Assembly: GCF_000807675.2 (NCBI RefSeq)
Contig: NZ_CP019962.1
Span: forward strand, 2,728,001-2,792,000
Direction: 5' to 3'
Length of the DNA: 64,000 bases
From: Eubacterium limosum
GTDB taxonomy: Bacteria > Bacillota > Clostridia > Eubacteriales > Eubacteriaceae
Shown here: one piece after another, positions 40,161 through 48,896 of the stretch
Position numbering within the stretch: the stretch's first letter is position 1
Layout: each line of letters begins with the position of its first letter
Made by a program: the position numbers and the translations under genes
Notes under the pieces: model-generated
Database searches by the model: none
What the model was told of the DNA's origin: nothing
The model's input: only the letters and a program-made list of their open reading frames with translations

Positions 40161-41099
40161 GTGAAAGAGAAAGAACTGATCCGCCTTATTACCGCGGCAC
40201 AAATGTATTATGAAGAGAATATGACCCAGGCAGAGATCGCAAAGTCTATGGGCATCTCGCGTCCCTCGGTCAGCAATCTGCTGAACAAGGCCCGCAGGGA
40301 GGGAATTGTTAAAATTGAGATTAAGTCCTTTGACAGCACCAGCATCGGAAAAAGCCGGGAGCTGTGCAACCGGTTTGGCTTAAAAAGCTGCCAGGTCGTG
40401 AGCTGTACGGAGGATAAGAATGAAACCCAGGAGCGCCTTTATGAGGCAGCTGTGGATTTTCTTCTGGAGCTTCTCCCAAAAACCCGTATTTTGGGCCTTG
40501 GCTGGGGGTATAATATCAGCCGTGTCATTGATATTTTAGCGAACCGGGAGCTCACTGGACAGTATAGCGGAAAGGTATGCCCCCTGATCGGGACGGCGAC
40601 AGTGCCCCACAAGGGTTACCATCCCAATGAGCTGGCCACGGATTTTGCACGGAAAACGGGCTTTGAGGCGGATTTTCTGATCTCACCGGCTTTCCCCACT
40701 ACTAAGCAGGAGCGGGATTTGTTTGTGACGACGGATAATTACAACAGTATTCTGGCACTGTGGAAAAAGACGGACACAGCCCTGGTGACCCTTGGGGGCT
40801 ACCCCTGTGTGCCAGATCACGCCACAGCCCTGCGCTTTGGGCGGAGGCTGATTACGGAGCGAGCTACTTCCAATATTCTGTCTTACTTTTTTAACTGGAA
40901 GGGACAGCAGATTAAAGGGGAGGATGATTTTGCCATCCAGATTCCTCTGGCGCCGCTTTCTAAAATTAAGAATTTTATTGGTATTGTGCCTGTTGAAGCG
41001 AATATAGGATCGGCCATTGGCTGTCTGAATACGGGGTTTGCGCGCCATCTCATCATAGATGAGGAAACGGCTGAAAAAATTTTAAAAACGGACATATAG
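40161..41099 (+). CDS. SorC/DeoR-like sugar-binding transcriptional regulator
   Basis: 312 residues. N-terminal helix-turn-helix (about 1-60): YYEENMTQAEIAKSMGISRP followed by SVSNLLNKARREGIVKI. The rest is the SorC/sugar-isomerase-like ligand domain with ILGLGWGYNISRVIDIL, VCPLIGTATVPHKGYHPNEL and the C-terminal IVPVEANIGSAIGCLNTGFA. This family senses phosphorylated sugars and often represses divergent sugar operons. Four TTGACATTTGTCAA-like sites fill the gap to dhaL, so it should control both directions. Its 3' end overlaps the convergent gene at 41082 by 18 bases. Confidence 0.92.
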   Translation: MKEKELIRLITAAQMYYEENMTQAEIAKSMGISRPSVSNLLNKARREGIVKIEIKSFDSTSIGKSRELCNRFGLKSCQVVSCTEDKNETQERLYEAAVDFLLELLPKTRILGLGWGYNISRVIDILANRELTGQYSGKVCPLIGTATVPHKGYHPNELATDFARKTGFEADFLISPAFPTTKQERDLFVTTDNYNSILALWKKTDTALVTLGGYPCVPDHATALRFGRRLITERATSNILSYFFNWKGQQIKGEDDFAIQIPLAPLSKIKNFIGIVPVEANIGSAIGCLNTGFARHLIIDEETAEKILKTDI

Positions 41100-41612
41100 C
41101 AGGTCACTGCCAAAGCACTCTTCAGTCTTTTCGGGGCTGCGCCTCAGGATAAAGGCGGTCAGCTCCCGGCCGCCGATTCGGCGGGTATCCTGGATGCCGT
41201 CATAGGCGTCAGTAAGTGCCTGGAGTTCCTCTGTATACTGAGAAAGGGGCCTGCAGGGCTGTTTGGTTTTGATGGACAGGGAGATAACGCCTGCGTTAAA
41301 AAGATTGATGGTGAAGTCCACGCTTTTTTCTCCCGCAGAAAAGGCGCTTTCCAGCAGAATCTCTGTCAACCGGCAGATGTCCCGTTCTTTCACAAAGGAG
41401 GACATGGGATAGAAAACCATAGGGTTAAAGTCAATACCCTTTTCCTGGGCGATGGCCTGAAAGAGAGAGATGACGCCATCCAGGGCGCAGTAGGACGTGG
41501 CTGCCTTTTTTCTTAGGCCGCTGTATTTTTCCTTGAGGGCATAAAAATCGGAAACAGTGAAAGCGGGAGGCAACGGCTCGGCAGCAGGAATGGAGGAAAT
41601 GGTCATGTTCAT
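41082..41612 (-). CDS. Degenerate GHKL-like protein
   Basis: 176 residues from the ATG at 41612 with AGGAG seven bases upstream; the longer frame to 41780 overlaps the DUF2284 gene. The segment ERDICRLTEILLESAFSAGE resembles the N-box of AgrC-type GHKL histidine-kinase ATPases, and SVDFTINLFNAGVISLSIKT and a following YDGIQDTRRIGG fit the later strands, but clear G-boxes are missing. It probably folds like a GHKL domain without kinase activity. It follows the DUF2284 gene by 25 bases under the same cobalamin riboswitch. Function unknown. Confidence 0.6.
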   Translation of the reverse strand: MNMTISSIPAAEPLPPAFTVSDFYALKEKYSGLRKKAATSYCALDGVISLFQAIAQEKGIDFNPMVFYPMSSFVKERDICRLTEILLESAFSAGEKSVDFTINLFNAGVISLSIKTKQPCRPLSQYTEELQALTDAYDGIQDTRRIGGRELTAFILRRSPEKTEECFGSDLLYVRF

Positions 41613-41637
41613 AGCGATTCTCCTTTCTGAATGGGGA

Positions 41638-42243
41638 TTAAAACAGCACAAAGCTGAAATAGGTGACGGTTTCAGGGCCGTTATTATAGGAAAGGCCGGT
41701 TTTGCTGGCCAGATCCATGACCACGATGCCGTAGCCCTCCACAGATGGGAAGATCTGCTCTGGATAACGGCAAGGGGCATCGGGGTAGGTGCACTGGTCG
41801 CAGATGATACAGCCTTCTGTAGATAGCACCAGTGAGCCTGGATAATGGGCTCTGAAAAGCCGGGCAGACTTGGCTGTGGCGGCCTCGTGAACCATGCGCG
41901 CCTGGTGCCAGCCTCTGAAGCTATACTGGTCTTTTAAATCGGTAACGGTTGAAAGCAGACAGACGTTTTCGTAGGAACGGCATTTGGCAACACAGCTGTT
42001 ATAGCTGCCTACCGCTGGCGGGCAGGCCCAGGTGGCGCCGTAATGGCCGCACTGGTTCCCCTCGCACAAAAGTCTTGTGCCCATGGAAAACAGCAGGTCG
42101 TTGGTTTTGGCAAAGGCATATTCATGAATACCGAACAGCTCACGTTTATCCTCAAGCTGGCGCTTGAGGGTCATCAGGCTCTTGATGACGGTGTCGCCTT
42201 TAAATTCCTTGGCAGGCTCTACCTGTTTTTTTGTTTCGATCAA
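41638..42243 (-). CDS. DUF2284 metal-binding protein under cobalamin riboswitch
   Basis: 201 residues if started at the TTG at 42243, eight bases after GGTGAGG. A longer frame to 42318 would run through a terminator hairpin and is rejected. Cysteine groups fit the family: CEGNQCGHYGATWACPPAVG, and CIICDQCTYPDAPCRYPEQ, a 4-Cys ferredoxin-like or zinc-type cluster, with CRSYENVCLL between. DUF2284 proteins are often annotated as predicted metal-binding proteins in anaerobes and have been linked with corrinoid metabolism. A cobalamin riboswitch with a terminator in front makes a role in corrinoid use, repair or uptake plausible (inference). Confidence 0.85.
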   Translation of the reverse strand: MIETKKQVEPAKEFKGDTVIKSLMTLKRQLEDKRELFGIHEYAFAKTNDLLFSMGTRLLCEGNQCGHYGATWACPPAVGSYNSCVAKCRSYENVCLLSTVTDLKDQYSFRGWHQARMVHEAATAKSARLFRAHYPGSLVLSTEGCIICDQCTYPDAPCRYPEQIFPSVEGYGIVVMDLASKTGLSYNNGPETVTYFSFVLF

Positions 42244-42273
42244 TGGGAATACCTCACCTTCATTTAGTACATT

Positions 42274-42301
42274 AAAAAAGCCTTCTCCGGCTAGAGAAGG
42301 C
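42274..42301 (-). terminator. Riboswitch expression-platform terminator
   Basis: On the minus strand, GCCTTCTC-TAGCCG-GAGAAGGC is followed by TTTTTT, about 30 bases before the start of the DUF2284 gene. Confidence 0.82.
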
Positions 42302-42365
42302 AAAAAATACGAAATCAATTAAGGAACGTATCTCTTAAATAACTCTAAATCGGAGTGTTTTAAGA

Positions 42366-42506
42366 AAACATTATGCCGGTCTTCTGGCTCTACAATGGCA
42401 TTCCCCTTACCTTCCCATCCGGCGGACAGTGGCATATAAGGGGACATATTGCATTACAGCTGCGATTACAGCAAAGGATTTTCACCTTTTTCCCATTTAC
42501 ATAATG
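42366..42506 (-). ncRNA. Cobalamin (B12) riboswitch
   Basis: On the minus strand, in order: AAGGTGAAAATCCTTT near 42490-42473, GCCACTG at about 42434-42428, a GGGAAGGTAAGGGGAATGCC region, and the B12-box-like GAGCCAGAAGACCGGC at about 42391-42376. The order and wording match the cobalamin riboswitch consensus (GGTGAAAATCC, GCCACTG, CCAGGAGACC). A terminator follows at 42274-42301, so B12 should switch transcription off before the DUF2284 gene. Confidence 0.87.
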
Positions 42507-42659
42507 TTTACAATATTAAGTTATCCTTATCATATCCCTTTGATTTTCTTTTGTCAAGGTTTATTCGGCCCTGATAAAGGACTTCTCGTAAATTTATTTT
42601 TTTATAACAATATTTTCCTCTTTAATTTAGTTTTAGTTGTAAAGAAAAAAATAATGAAT

Positions 42660-42832
42660 ATCCGATAAAGGGGCGAGAACCGCCTTAATTAAACCTAAAA
42701 TACGTATATTTTAATGAATTTTTCATAAAATATTAAGTAATTTCGGTTAAGGTATTGGCAAGTGCCAAAGGATATGTTAAAATATATCTAAATTGTAAAT
42801 AACTTTACAATTTGGTCAAAATTATATAGGAG
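42660..42832 (+). promoter_or_regulatory. Leader region of the M23 peptidase gene
   Basis: AT-rich 5' region with two small stems, GGCG-AGAAC-CGCC near 42673 and TTGGCA-AG-TGCCAA near 42755-42770, ending in AGGAGGG. No known riboswitch was recognised. Confidence 0.35.
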
Positions 42833-42885
42833 GGTGGTGATTAGGCATTAGCAACGAAAGCCATCGCTCAGGTGGCAAGCTTCAA

Positions 42886-44310
42886 ATGTTTTTTAAGAAG
42901 CTTGCGCATTACGCCAAGCACCTGAGCAAAAGAGAAAAAGTCGTATTCACAGGTTTCTGTGTAGCGCTTCTTCTCGGATTCTTTTCTTCAACCTGTCTTG
43001 GTTACAAGGTAATGGTTGACGGAGAGGTTTTAGGCTATACCAAAGATGCGGCTGTGTTTACACAGAGTCTGGATCAGGTAGAGCAGGATATGCGATCGAA
43101 AACGTCGATAGAAACAGCATATGTCTACAATGATATACAGATTAAAAAGAGCATCACATTTAATAAACCAATGTTTTCAGAAGAAGAATTTACTGATGCA
43201 TTGAACGCACAGGACCTTCAGGTCGGCGTTCATGGTGTACAATTGAAGGTTGACGGACAGGAAGTCGGAAACCTGGCTTCATCTGATCAGGTACAGGCCG
43301 TTATTGCAGGTGCAATTAATAAGATCGGTAACGTACAGGATACAGATAAGCTGGTAAAATGCGACATCCAGAGTGACGTTGTAGAAACGCCTAAGAATTT
43401 TTCGATCGATGATTTAGTCGATCCAACTGCATGTGCTAATGTTTTAGCAACAGGTAACACTAATCCGAGTAAGAGTGAAGAGAGTACGAACGCTCCAATC
43501 CAGGTAGCAAGCCGTGGTGGAGCCGATGTGGCGAGAGACCAAAGCAATGAGCCAGCCCAAGAGGAAGCTCCAGCAGCTGAAGGTACCGTTGAAAATAATA
43601 GTAATGAGAATGTAGAAAACCAGAATAATGAGACTGAGACAAGCTCCAGTATCTTAAAGATTAATCTGACTAAAACATCAACTAAAAAAGAAGACATACC
43701 TTTCCAGACCGTTGAGCAGGAAGATCCCAATGTATATGTTGATCAAACTGTAGTTACACAGCAAGGTGTGAACGGAGAACTTGATAAGGAAGTCGAAACC
43801 GTCTATGAAGACGGCAAGGTTGTGAGCGAAACAACCTTATCCGAAACAGTTGCAAAAGAGCCAGTGGCTCAGATTGTTTCAAAGGGAACGAAGCAGTACC
43901 CGACCATGTCTTCAAAGAAAGACAATTTTATTTTACCGGCAGTCGGTAATATTTCCGCTTTAGATAAGCCAGGAAGCCACGCAGGCTGCTTTGCAGTGGA
44001 TATCGCGAACTCAATGGGTACGCCGATCTACGCACCGCAGAGTGGTACAGTCATCCGGGCAAGTGATTTTGGCGGTTACGGATTATGCGTTGACATTATG
44101 ATGGATGATGGAAAAACCGTCCTGAGAATGGGTCATAACTCCGAATTTAAGGTAAGCGTTGGTGACCGGGTCGAAAAGGGTCAGGTTATTGCGTTGATGG
44201 GCAGCACTGGTAACTCAACCGGACCGCACTCCCATTTTGAAATCCGCATTAACGACGTTCAGCAATATTTACCAGATTATTTTGACATTAAGGACGGCGA
44301 CAACGTCTGA
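42886..44310 (+). CDS. M23 family peptidoglycan metallopeptidase with G5 domain
   Basis: 474 residues from the ATG at 42886, but the strong AGGAGGG lies about 50 bases upstream. An in-frame ATT at 42847 after that site would add ISNESHRSGGKLQ to the N-terminus and is a real candidate start. N-terminal membrane segment (about 20-42, VFTGFCVALLLGFFSSTCLG), an extracytoplasmic region, a Gln/Asn/Glu-rich linker (about 195-260), a G5 domain (about 285-345, QQGVNGELDKEVETVYEDGK), then LytM/M23 (about 350-470). Zinc and catalytic residues are seen in GSHAGCFAVDIA (His, Asp), RMGHNSEF and GPHSHFEIRIN (HxH). It likely cuts peptidoglycan crosslinks at the cell surface. It is monocistronic with its own terminator. 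Confidence 0.92.
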   Translation: MFFKKLAHYAKHLSKREKVVFTGFCVALLLGFFSSTCLGYKVMVDGEVLGYTKDAAVFTQSLDQVEQDMRSKTSIETAYVYNDIQIKKSITFNKPMFSEEEFTDALNAQDLQVGVHGVQLKVDGQEVGNLASSDQVQAVIAGAINKIGNVQDTDKLVKCDIQSDVVETPKNFSIDDLVDPTACANVLATGNTNPSKSEESTNAPIQVASRGGADVARDQSNEPAQEEAPAAEGTVENNSNENVENQNNETETSSSILKINLTKTSTKKEDIPFQTVEQEDPNVYVDQTVVTQQGVNGELDKEVETVYEDGKVVSETTLSETVAKEPVAQIVSKGTKQYPTMSSKKDNFILPAVGNISALDKPGSHAGCFAVDIANSMGTPIYAPQSGTVIRASDFGGYGLCVDIMMDDGKTVLRMGHNSEFKVSVGDRVEKGQVIALMGSTGNSTGPHSHFEIRINDVQQYLPDYFDIKDGDNV

Positions 44311-44350
44311 TGTCATGATCGAAAAAATTTAGTATATGCATATCACTGAT

Positions 44351-44386
44351 AAAAAAGAACCAAATCGCGTGTTTGGTTCTTTTTTA
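44351..44386 (+). terminator. Intrinsic terminator of the M23 peptidase gene
   Basis: AAAAAAGAACCAAA and TTTGGTTCTTTTTT pair around TCGCGTG, with a further T-rich tail. Confidence 0.9.
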
Positions 44387-44478
44387 TTTTTTGAAAAGAA
44401 CAAGGATTGGCGGTCCGGCTGCCAGTGTTTCTGGCTTGTTGACTTTTATACCCGGGCATGATAGGCTTAAACAGTCAA

Positions 44479-44586
44479 ATTCAGTCAATAATAATCATAT
44501 TTAAGTGTAAAATAAAGGCTGATATGATTATTTTTGAAGTTTTTTGAATGAATATGTTTGACATTGACTGAAAATGATGATATCAT
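44479..44586 (+). promoter_or_regulatory. Promoter and FruR operators of the fructose operon
   Basis: TTGACA (44558-44563), 17-base spacer, TATCAT (44581-44586). TTGACTGAA fills the start of the spacer (44564-44572), and the inverse ATTCAGTCAA occurs at 44479-44488, preceded by another CAGTCAA. The inverted pair TTCAGTCAA/TTGACTGAA fits DeoR/FruR binding and DNA looping. Confidence 0.75.
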
Positions 44587-44607
44587 ACAGTTGCGGAGGA
44601 CAAAGAG

Positions 44608-45378
44608 ATGTTAACAGAAGAAAGATTTAACATTATACTAAAAACCGTGGAGAGCAAAAAAGCAGTGACAGTACAGGAACTGACTGAGCTGCTTGGAAGC
44701 TCGGAATCAACGGTGCGGCGGGATTTAACCGCACTGCATGAGATGGGCCTCATCAATAAGGTTCATGGAGGCGCTACAGCCGTTGATAACAGCTATACGA
44801 CAAGTGAAGATGATGTGGCTTACAAGCACGGCCAATATAGTGAGGAAAAAAAGCGCATCGGGCAGTATGCGGCTTCGCTCATTAAAAAAGGTGACTTTGT
44901 TTTTATTGATGCGGGGACAACCACCGAGGCTCTCATTGATTATATCAGTGAAAAGGAGGCGACTTACGTGACCGATGGACTTGGACACGCAAATAAACTC
45001 CTTAAAAAGGGGTATAAAGTATTTATCCCGGGTGGACACCTCCGGATTTCAACCGAAGCTATGGTGGGCGAGGAAACGGTGGAAGCCCTCAGAAAATATA
45101 ATTTTACCCTTGGCTTTTTCGGGACCAACGGCATCAGCCCTACGGCGGGGTACACCACGCCGGATGTTCATGAGGCTATGGTTAAAAAAGAAGCTTTTGA
45201 AAACTGCCGGGACGCTTACATTTTAAGCGACCCTTCAAAATTTAATAAAATTTCTTCCGTTACCTTTGGCGACATCGGTAGCGCGACGATCATCACCACG
45301 GATTTACAGGATCATAAATACCTGAAATTCACAGAGATAATGGAGGTAGATAGAAATGATCTACACAGTGACCTTTAA
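44608..45378 (+). CDS. fruR: DeoR-family fructose operon repressor
   Basis: 256 residues. N-terminal DeoR helix-turn-helix (about 1-57: FNIILKTVESKKAVTVQELT and SSESTVRRDLTALHEMGL) and the DeoR C-terminal sensor domain (about 75-235), including KKGDFVFIDAGTTTEALI and the late LSDPSKFNKISSVTFGDI. It binds phosphorylated sugar, most likely fructose-1-phosphate, given its position. Its 3' end overlaps fruK by 23 bases. AGGA lies upstream of the ATG, and its own promoter carries operator-like repeats, so it is autoregulated. Confidence 0.93.
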   Translation: MLTEERFNIILKTVESKKAVTVQELTELLGSSESTVRRDLTALHEMGLINKVHGGATAVDNSYTTSEDDVAYKHGQYSEEKKRIGQYAASLIKKGDFVFIDAGTTTEALIDYISEKEATYVTDGLGHANKLLKKGYKVFIPGGHLRISTEAMVGEETVEALRKYNFTLGFFGTNGISPTAGYTTPDVHEAMVKKEAFENCRDAYILSDPSKFNKISSVTFGDIGSATIITTDLQDHKYLKFTEIMEVDRNDLHSDL

Positions 45379-46258
45379 TCCATCCCTGGATTATATTGTA
45401 AAGGTTGATGATTTTAAAACCGGCCAGGTAAACCGAACCGCTTCGGAGCGGCTGTTCCCAGGCGGCAAGGGCATCAATGTTTCCATTGTGCTTAAAAACC
45501 TTGGCTTCGACAACGTGGCTCTGGGCTTTATCGCTGGTTTTACCGGCAGAGAAATTGAGAAGCGTGTCCGGGACTTTGGATGCAGCTCTGCTTTTATTGA
45601 AATCGACAACGGTCTGTCTCGGATCAACGTCAAGCTCAAATCCCAGGAGGAGAGTGAGATCAATGGGCGTGGGCCTCAGATTTCTGAGGAGGCTCTTGAA
45701 AAGCTCTTTGGTCAGCTGGACCGGCTGAAGGCGGGCGATGTGCTGGCGCTGGCGGGCAGTATCCCCAGTTCCATGCCGTCAGATACCTACGAGCGTATTA
45801 TGGCACGTCTTGAAAACCGGGGGATTAACATTGTGGTGGATGCCACGAAGGATCTGTTGAAAAAGGTTTTAAAATACCATCCGTTTTTAATCAAGCCCAA
45901 CAATCATGAGCTTGGCGATATGTTCGGGGTTACCCTTAAAAACGATGATGAGATTATCTTATACGGCAAAAAGCTCCAGGAAATGGGTGCGCGCAACGTG
46001 CTTGTTTCCATGGCGGGCGACGGAGCCATCTTCCTGAACGAGGATGGCAGTGTGCATAAAAGCGCGGCACCCAGCGGTGAGGTTAAAAATTCCGTGGGTG
46101 CGGGCGACTCCATGGTGGCAGGCTTTCTGGCGGGCTACCTGGAATCCGGCGATCTGGCAGCCGCCTTTAAAATGGGCGTGGCTACCGGCAGCGCCAGTGC
46201 CTTCTCGGAAGAGCTGGCAACCAGACAAGAGGTCGCAGACCTTTTAAATAAAATCTAA
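45356..46258 (+). CDS. fruK: 1-phosphofructokinase
   Basis: 300 residues of the PfkB sugar kinase family. MIYTVTFNPSLDYIVKVDDF is the usual start, LFPGGKGINVSIVLKNLG carries the substrate-binding GGKG, and KNSVGAGDSMVAGFLAGYLE is the PfkB signature with catalytic Asp in GAGDS. It phosphorylates fructose-1-phosphate to fructose-1,6-bisphosphate. It lies between fruR and the fructose PTS gene in the canonical order and uses a GGAGG ribosome binding site inside fruR. Confidence 0.96.
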   Translation: MIYTVTFNPSLDYIVKVDDFKTGQVNRTASERLFPGGKGINVSIVLKNLGFDNVALGFIAGFTGREIEKRVRDFGCSSAFIEIDNGLSRINVKLKSQEESEINGRGPQISEEALEKLFGQLDRLKAGDVLALAGSIPSSMPSDTYERIMARLENRGINIVVDATKDLLKKVLKYHPFLIKPNNHELGDMFGVTLKNDDEIILYGKKLQEMGARNVLVSMAGDGAIFLNEDGSVHKSAAPSGEVKNSVGAGDSMVAGFLAGYLESGDLAAAFKMGVATGSASAFSEELATRQEVADLLNKI

Positions 46259-46275
46259 TTCCAGGGGGAAAAGAA

Positions 46276-48288
46276 ATGCGAATTACAGATTTGCTGAAGA
46301 AAGAAGGCATTGACCTTCAGGGAAAATCGGCATCCAAGAGCGAGACCATTGATAATCTGGTCGATCTCATGGACGCGACCGGAAACCTTAACGACAAGGA
46401 AGGCTACAAAAAAGCCGTTGTTGCCAGAGAGGAACAGGGAACGACCGGAATCGGCGAAGGGATCGCTATCCCGCACGGCAAAACAAGCGCTGTGAAGGAA
46501 GCCGGACTGGCTGTCATGGTGAGCAAGGAAGGCACCGACTATGAGTCCATGGACGGACAGCCCGCCCATCTGCTCTTTGCCATCGCTGTACCGGACAATT
46601 CCGATGATACGCATCTCGAGCTTTTAAGCCGTTTATCCATGATGCTCATGGATGAGGAATTCAGGCAAAAGCTTATAAATGCGACGGACAAGGATGAATT
46701 CCTGAAGCTTATTGACCAAAAGGAAACTGAGAAATTTGGTGAGGAAGACGCCAAAAAAGAAAAGGAAAATGCGGCAGAAAAGGTTGTGGAAAAGGTAGAA
46801 GCAGAGGAAGCCAAGGTGCGGGAAGCCGCAGCTGAGGTAGATACAGGATACCCGAAGGTATTGGCGGTCACTGCCTGCCCAACCGGGATTGCCCATACCT
46901 ACATGGCTGCTGAAGCCCTGGAGGGCAAAGCCAAGGACATGGGCGTCAGCATCAAGGTTGAAACAGATGGCTCCGGTGGGGTTAAGAACGAACTGACTCG
47001 CGCCGAAATCGCTAATGCCGACGCCATTATTGTGGCAGCGGATAAAAATGTGCCCATGGCCCGTTTCGATGGCAAGCCGGTCATTCAAACCAAGGTGGCT
47101 GACGGCATCCATAAGCCTGAGGAGCTGATCAGCCATGCGCTGGAGGGCAAGGCACCCATCTACCATGCGGACAGTAAGGAAGAAAATACCGCTGACAGCG
47201 GCGAAAAGCAGAGTATTGGCCGCAAGATCTACAAGGATTTAATGAATGGCGTTTCCCATATGCTGCCTTTTGTTATCGGCGGCGGTATCCTGATCGCCCT
47301 GGCATTCCTCTTTGACGATTACGCCATCGATCCGGCCAATTTTGGGATGAATACACCCTTCGCGGCATTCTTAAAGACCATCGGGGGCGCGGCATTTGGT
47401 TTTATGCTTCCGATTCTGGCAGGCTACATTGCCATGAGTATCGCGGATCGTCCGGGTCTGGCGGTTGGTTTTGTGGGCGGCTATATCGCCAGCCAGGGTT
47501 ACATCCTGGGGATGGTAGACGGCACCATGACCATTACTACCGGTGGGACCTCGGGTTTCCTCGGCGCGCTGGTCGCTGGCTTCCTGGCAGGTTATCTGGT
47601 GCTGGGGCTGCGTAAGCTGTTTGATAAACTGCCCGATGCCCTGGAAGGAATCAAGCCAACGCTTCTGTATCCTTTCTTCGGCCTCCTGATTATGGGCGCG
47701 CTGATGGTGTTTATCATCAACCCGCCAGTCGCAGCGCTGAATACGGCCATGACCAATGGCTTAAACAGCATGGGTGAAAGCTCTAAAGTTATCCTTGGTA
47801 TTATCCTGGGCGGAATGATGGCCATTGACATGGGCGGCCCATTCAACAAAGCGGCCTATGTATTCGGTACGGCAGCTATCAGCTCAGGACAGTATGACAT
47901 CATGGCAGCGGTTATGATCGGCGGTATGGTACCACCCATCGCCATTGCCTTGTGTGCCACTTTCTTTAAGAACCGCTTTACCCGGAAGGAACGTCAGTCA
48001 GCCCTCACCAATTACATTATGGGGCTGTGCTTTATCACAGAAGGGGCGATCCCCTTTGCGGCGGCAGACCCCATCCGTGTTATTCCATCCTGTGTTGTGG
48101 GCTCGGCGGTGGCCGGCGGCCTCTCAATGCTCTTTGGCTGTACCCTGATGGCGCCACACGGCGGTGTGTTTGTATTCCCGGTTGTGGGTAACCCGCTGTT
48201 CTATGTTGTATCGCTGTTGATTGGCTCCGTTGTCGGCATGATTCTGCTGGCAATTTTGAAAAAACCATTGAAGAAAGAAGCGGCATAA
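46276..48288 (+). CDS. fruA: Fructose-specific PTS enzyme IIABC
   Basis: 670 residues. IIA domain (about 1-150) with the phospho-His in GIAIPHGKT, an acidic/basic coiled linker rich in Glu-Lys-Ala (about 150-190), IIB domain (about 195-290) with phospho-Cys in VLAVTACPTGIAHTYMAAE, and a IIC membrane domain (about 310-670) of about ten helices, with GGGILIALAFLF and FITEGAIPFAAADPIRVIP. It imports fructose while phosphorylating it to fructose-1-phosphate, using HPr encoded at 48426. It follows fruK by 17 bases. Confidence 0.96.
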   Translation: MRITDLLKKEGIDLQGKSASKSETIDNLVDLMDATGNLNDKEGYKKAVVAREEQGTTGIGEGIAIPHGKTSAVKEAGLAVMVSKEGTDYESMDGQPAHLLFAIAVPDNSDDTHLELLSRLSMMLMDEEFRQKLINATDKDEFLKLIDQKETEKFGEEDAKKEKENAAEKVVEKVEAEEAKVREAAAEVDTGYPKVLAVTACPTGIAHTYMAAEALEGKAKDMGVSIKVETDGSGGVKNELTRAEIANADAIIVAADKNVPMARFDGKPVIQTKVADGIHKPEELISHALEGKAPIYHADSKEENTADSGEKQSIGRKIYKDLMNGVSHMLPFVIGGGILIALAFLFDDYAIDPANFGMNTPFAAFLKTIGGAAFGFMLPILAGYIAMSIADRPGLAVGFVGGYIASQGYILGMVDGTMTITTGGTSGFLGALVAGFLAGYLVLGLRKLFDKLPDALEGIKPTLLYPFFGLLIMGALMVFIINPPVAALNTAMTNGLNSMGESSKVILGIILGGMMAIDMGGPFNKAAYVFGTAAISSGQYDIMAAVMIGGMVPPIAIALCATFFKNRFTRKERQSALTNYIMGLCFITEGAIPFAAADPIRVIPSCVVGSAVAGGLSMLFGCTLMAPHGGVFVFPVVGNPLFYVVSLLIGSVVGMILLAILKKPLKKEAA

Positions 48289-48425
48289 TCACTTTATAGC
48301 AATATTTATGCCAGATTAGTATAAATATAAAAATTTTTAGAAAATAGACAAGATTTGCTATGCAAGTTTGGGTAAAAATGTTAATATAATACTAGAAATT
48401 TTTATAGTCCAAAGGAGAACATAAA

Positions 48426-48683
48426 ATGAAAGAATTTAATTACACAATTACGGACCCAGCAGGTATTCACGCAAGACCAGCAGGATTACTCGTTAAAAAA
48501 ACCCAGCCATACGCATCTGAAATCAGTCTGGTTAAGGATGGCAAAACCGGTAATGGCAAGAGCATGTTAAGTGTTATGGGCTTAGGTGCTAAAAACGGCG
48601 AAACCATCACTGTACAGGCAGAAGGTCCTGACGAAGATACCGCTATTGTTGAATTAGAAGCATTCTTCAAAGAAAACCTCTAA
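48426..48683 (+). CDS. ptsH: Phosphocarrier protein HPr
   Basis: 85 residues, normal HPr length. The active-site His is in AGIHARPAGLLVKK, and the regulatory Ser in GKSMLSVMGLGAKNG matches Ser46 of Gram-positive HPr. It passes phosphate from enzyme I to sugar-specific IIA domains, including FruA just upstream. It has its own promoter region (138 bases after fruA), AGGAG ribosome binding site and terminator. Enzyme I is not in the window. Confidence 0.97.
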   Translation: MKEFNYTITDPAGIHARPAGLLVKKTQPYASEISLVKDGKTGNGKSMLSVMGLGAKNGETITVQAEGPDEDTAIVELEAFFKENL

Positions 48684-48716
48684 ATCGCTCCCTCTATTAA
48701 ATTAAAATATATTTGG

Positions 48717-48760
48717 AAAGCGGCGCCGTTTTTAATCATCACGGCGCCGTTTCCCTTTTT
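48717..48760 (+). terminator. Intrinsic terminator of ptsH
   Basis: AAAGCGGCGCCGT and ACGGCGCCGTTT pair around TTTTAATCATC, then CCCTTTTTT. Confidence 0.88.
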
Positions 48761-48849
48761 TGAAAAATATCCTTGAGTTTTGTGTGAAAATCAGTTAAGA
48801 TAAAAACAATCAACCAAATAGGGTGTGCCTTTTCAATGAAAAGAAGACT

Positions 48850-48896
48850 GCCAAAAACAGACGCGCTGAAGGCGTGCCTGTTTTTGGCTTTTTTTT
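48850..48896 (+). terminator. Strong hairpin with T-run before pabA
   Basis: GCCAAAAACAG..CGC and GCG..CTGTTTTTGGC with eight T follow, only 30 bases before the pabA start. As no gene lies between it and the ptsH terminator, it is probably an attenuator in the pab leader. Confidence 0.75.

Noticed and set aside
42429-42668. Plus-strand 79-codon frame upstream of the M23 gene
   Set aside because: It lies over the antisense of the cobalamin riboswitch and has no ribosome binding site.
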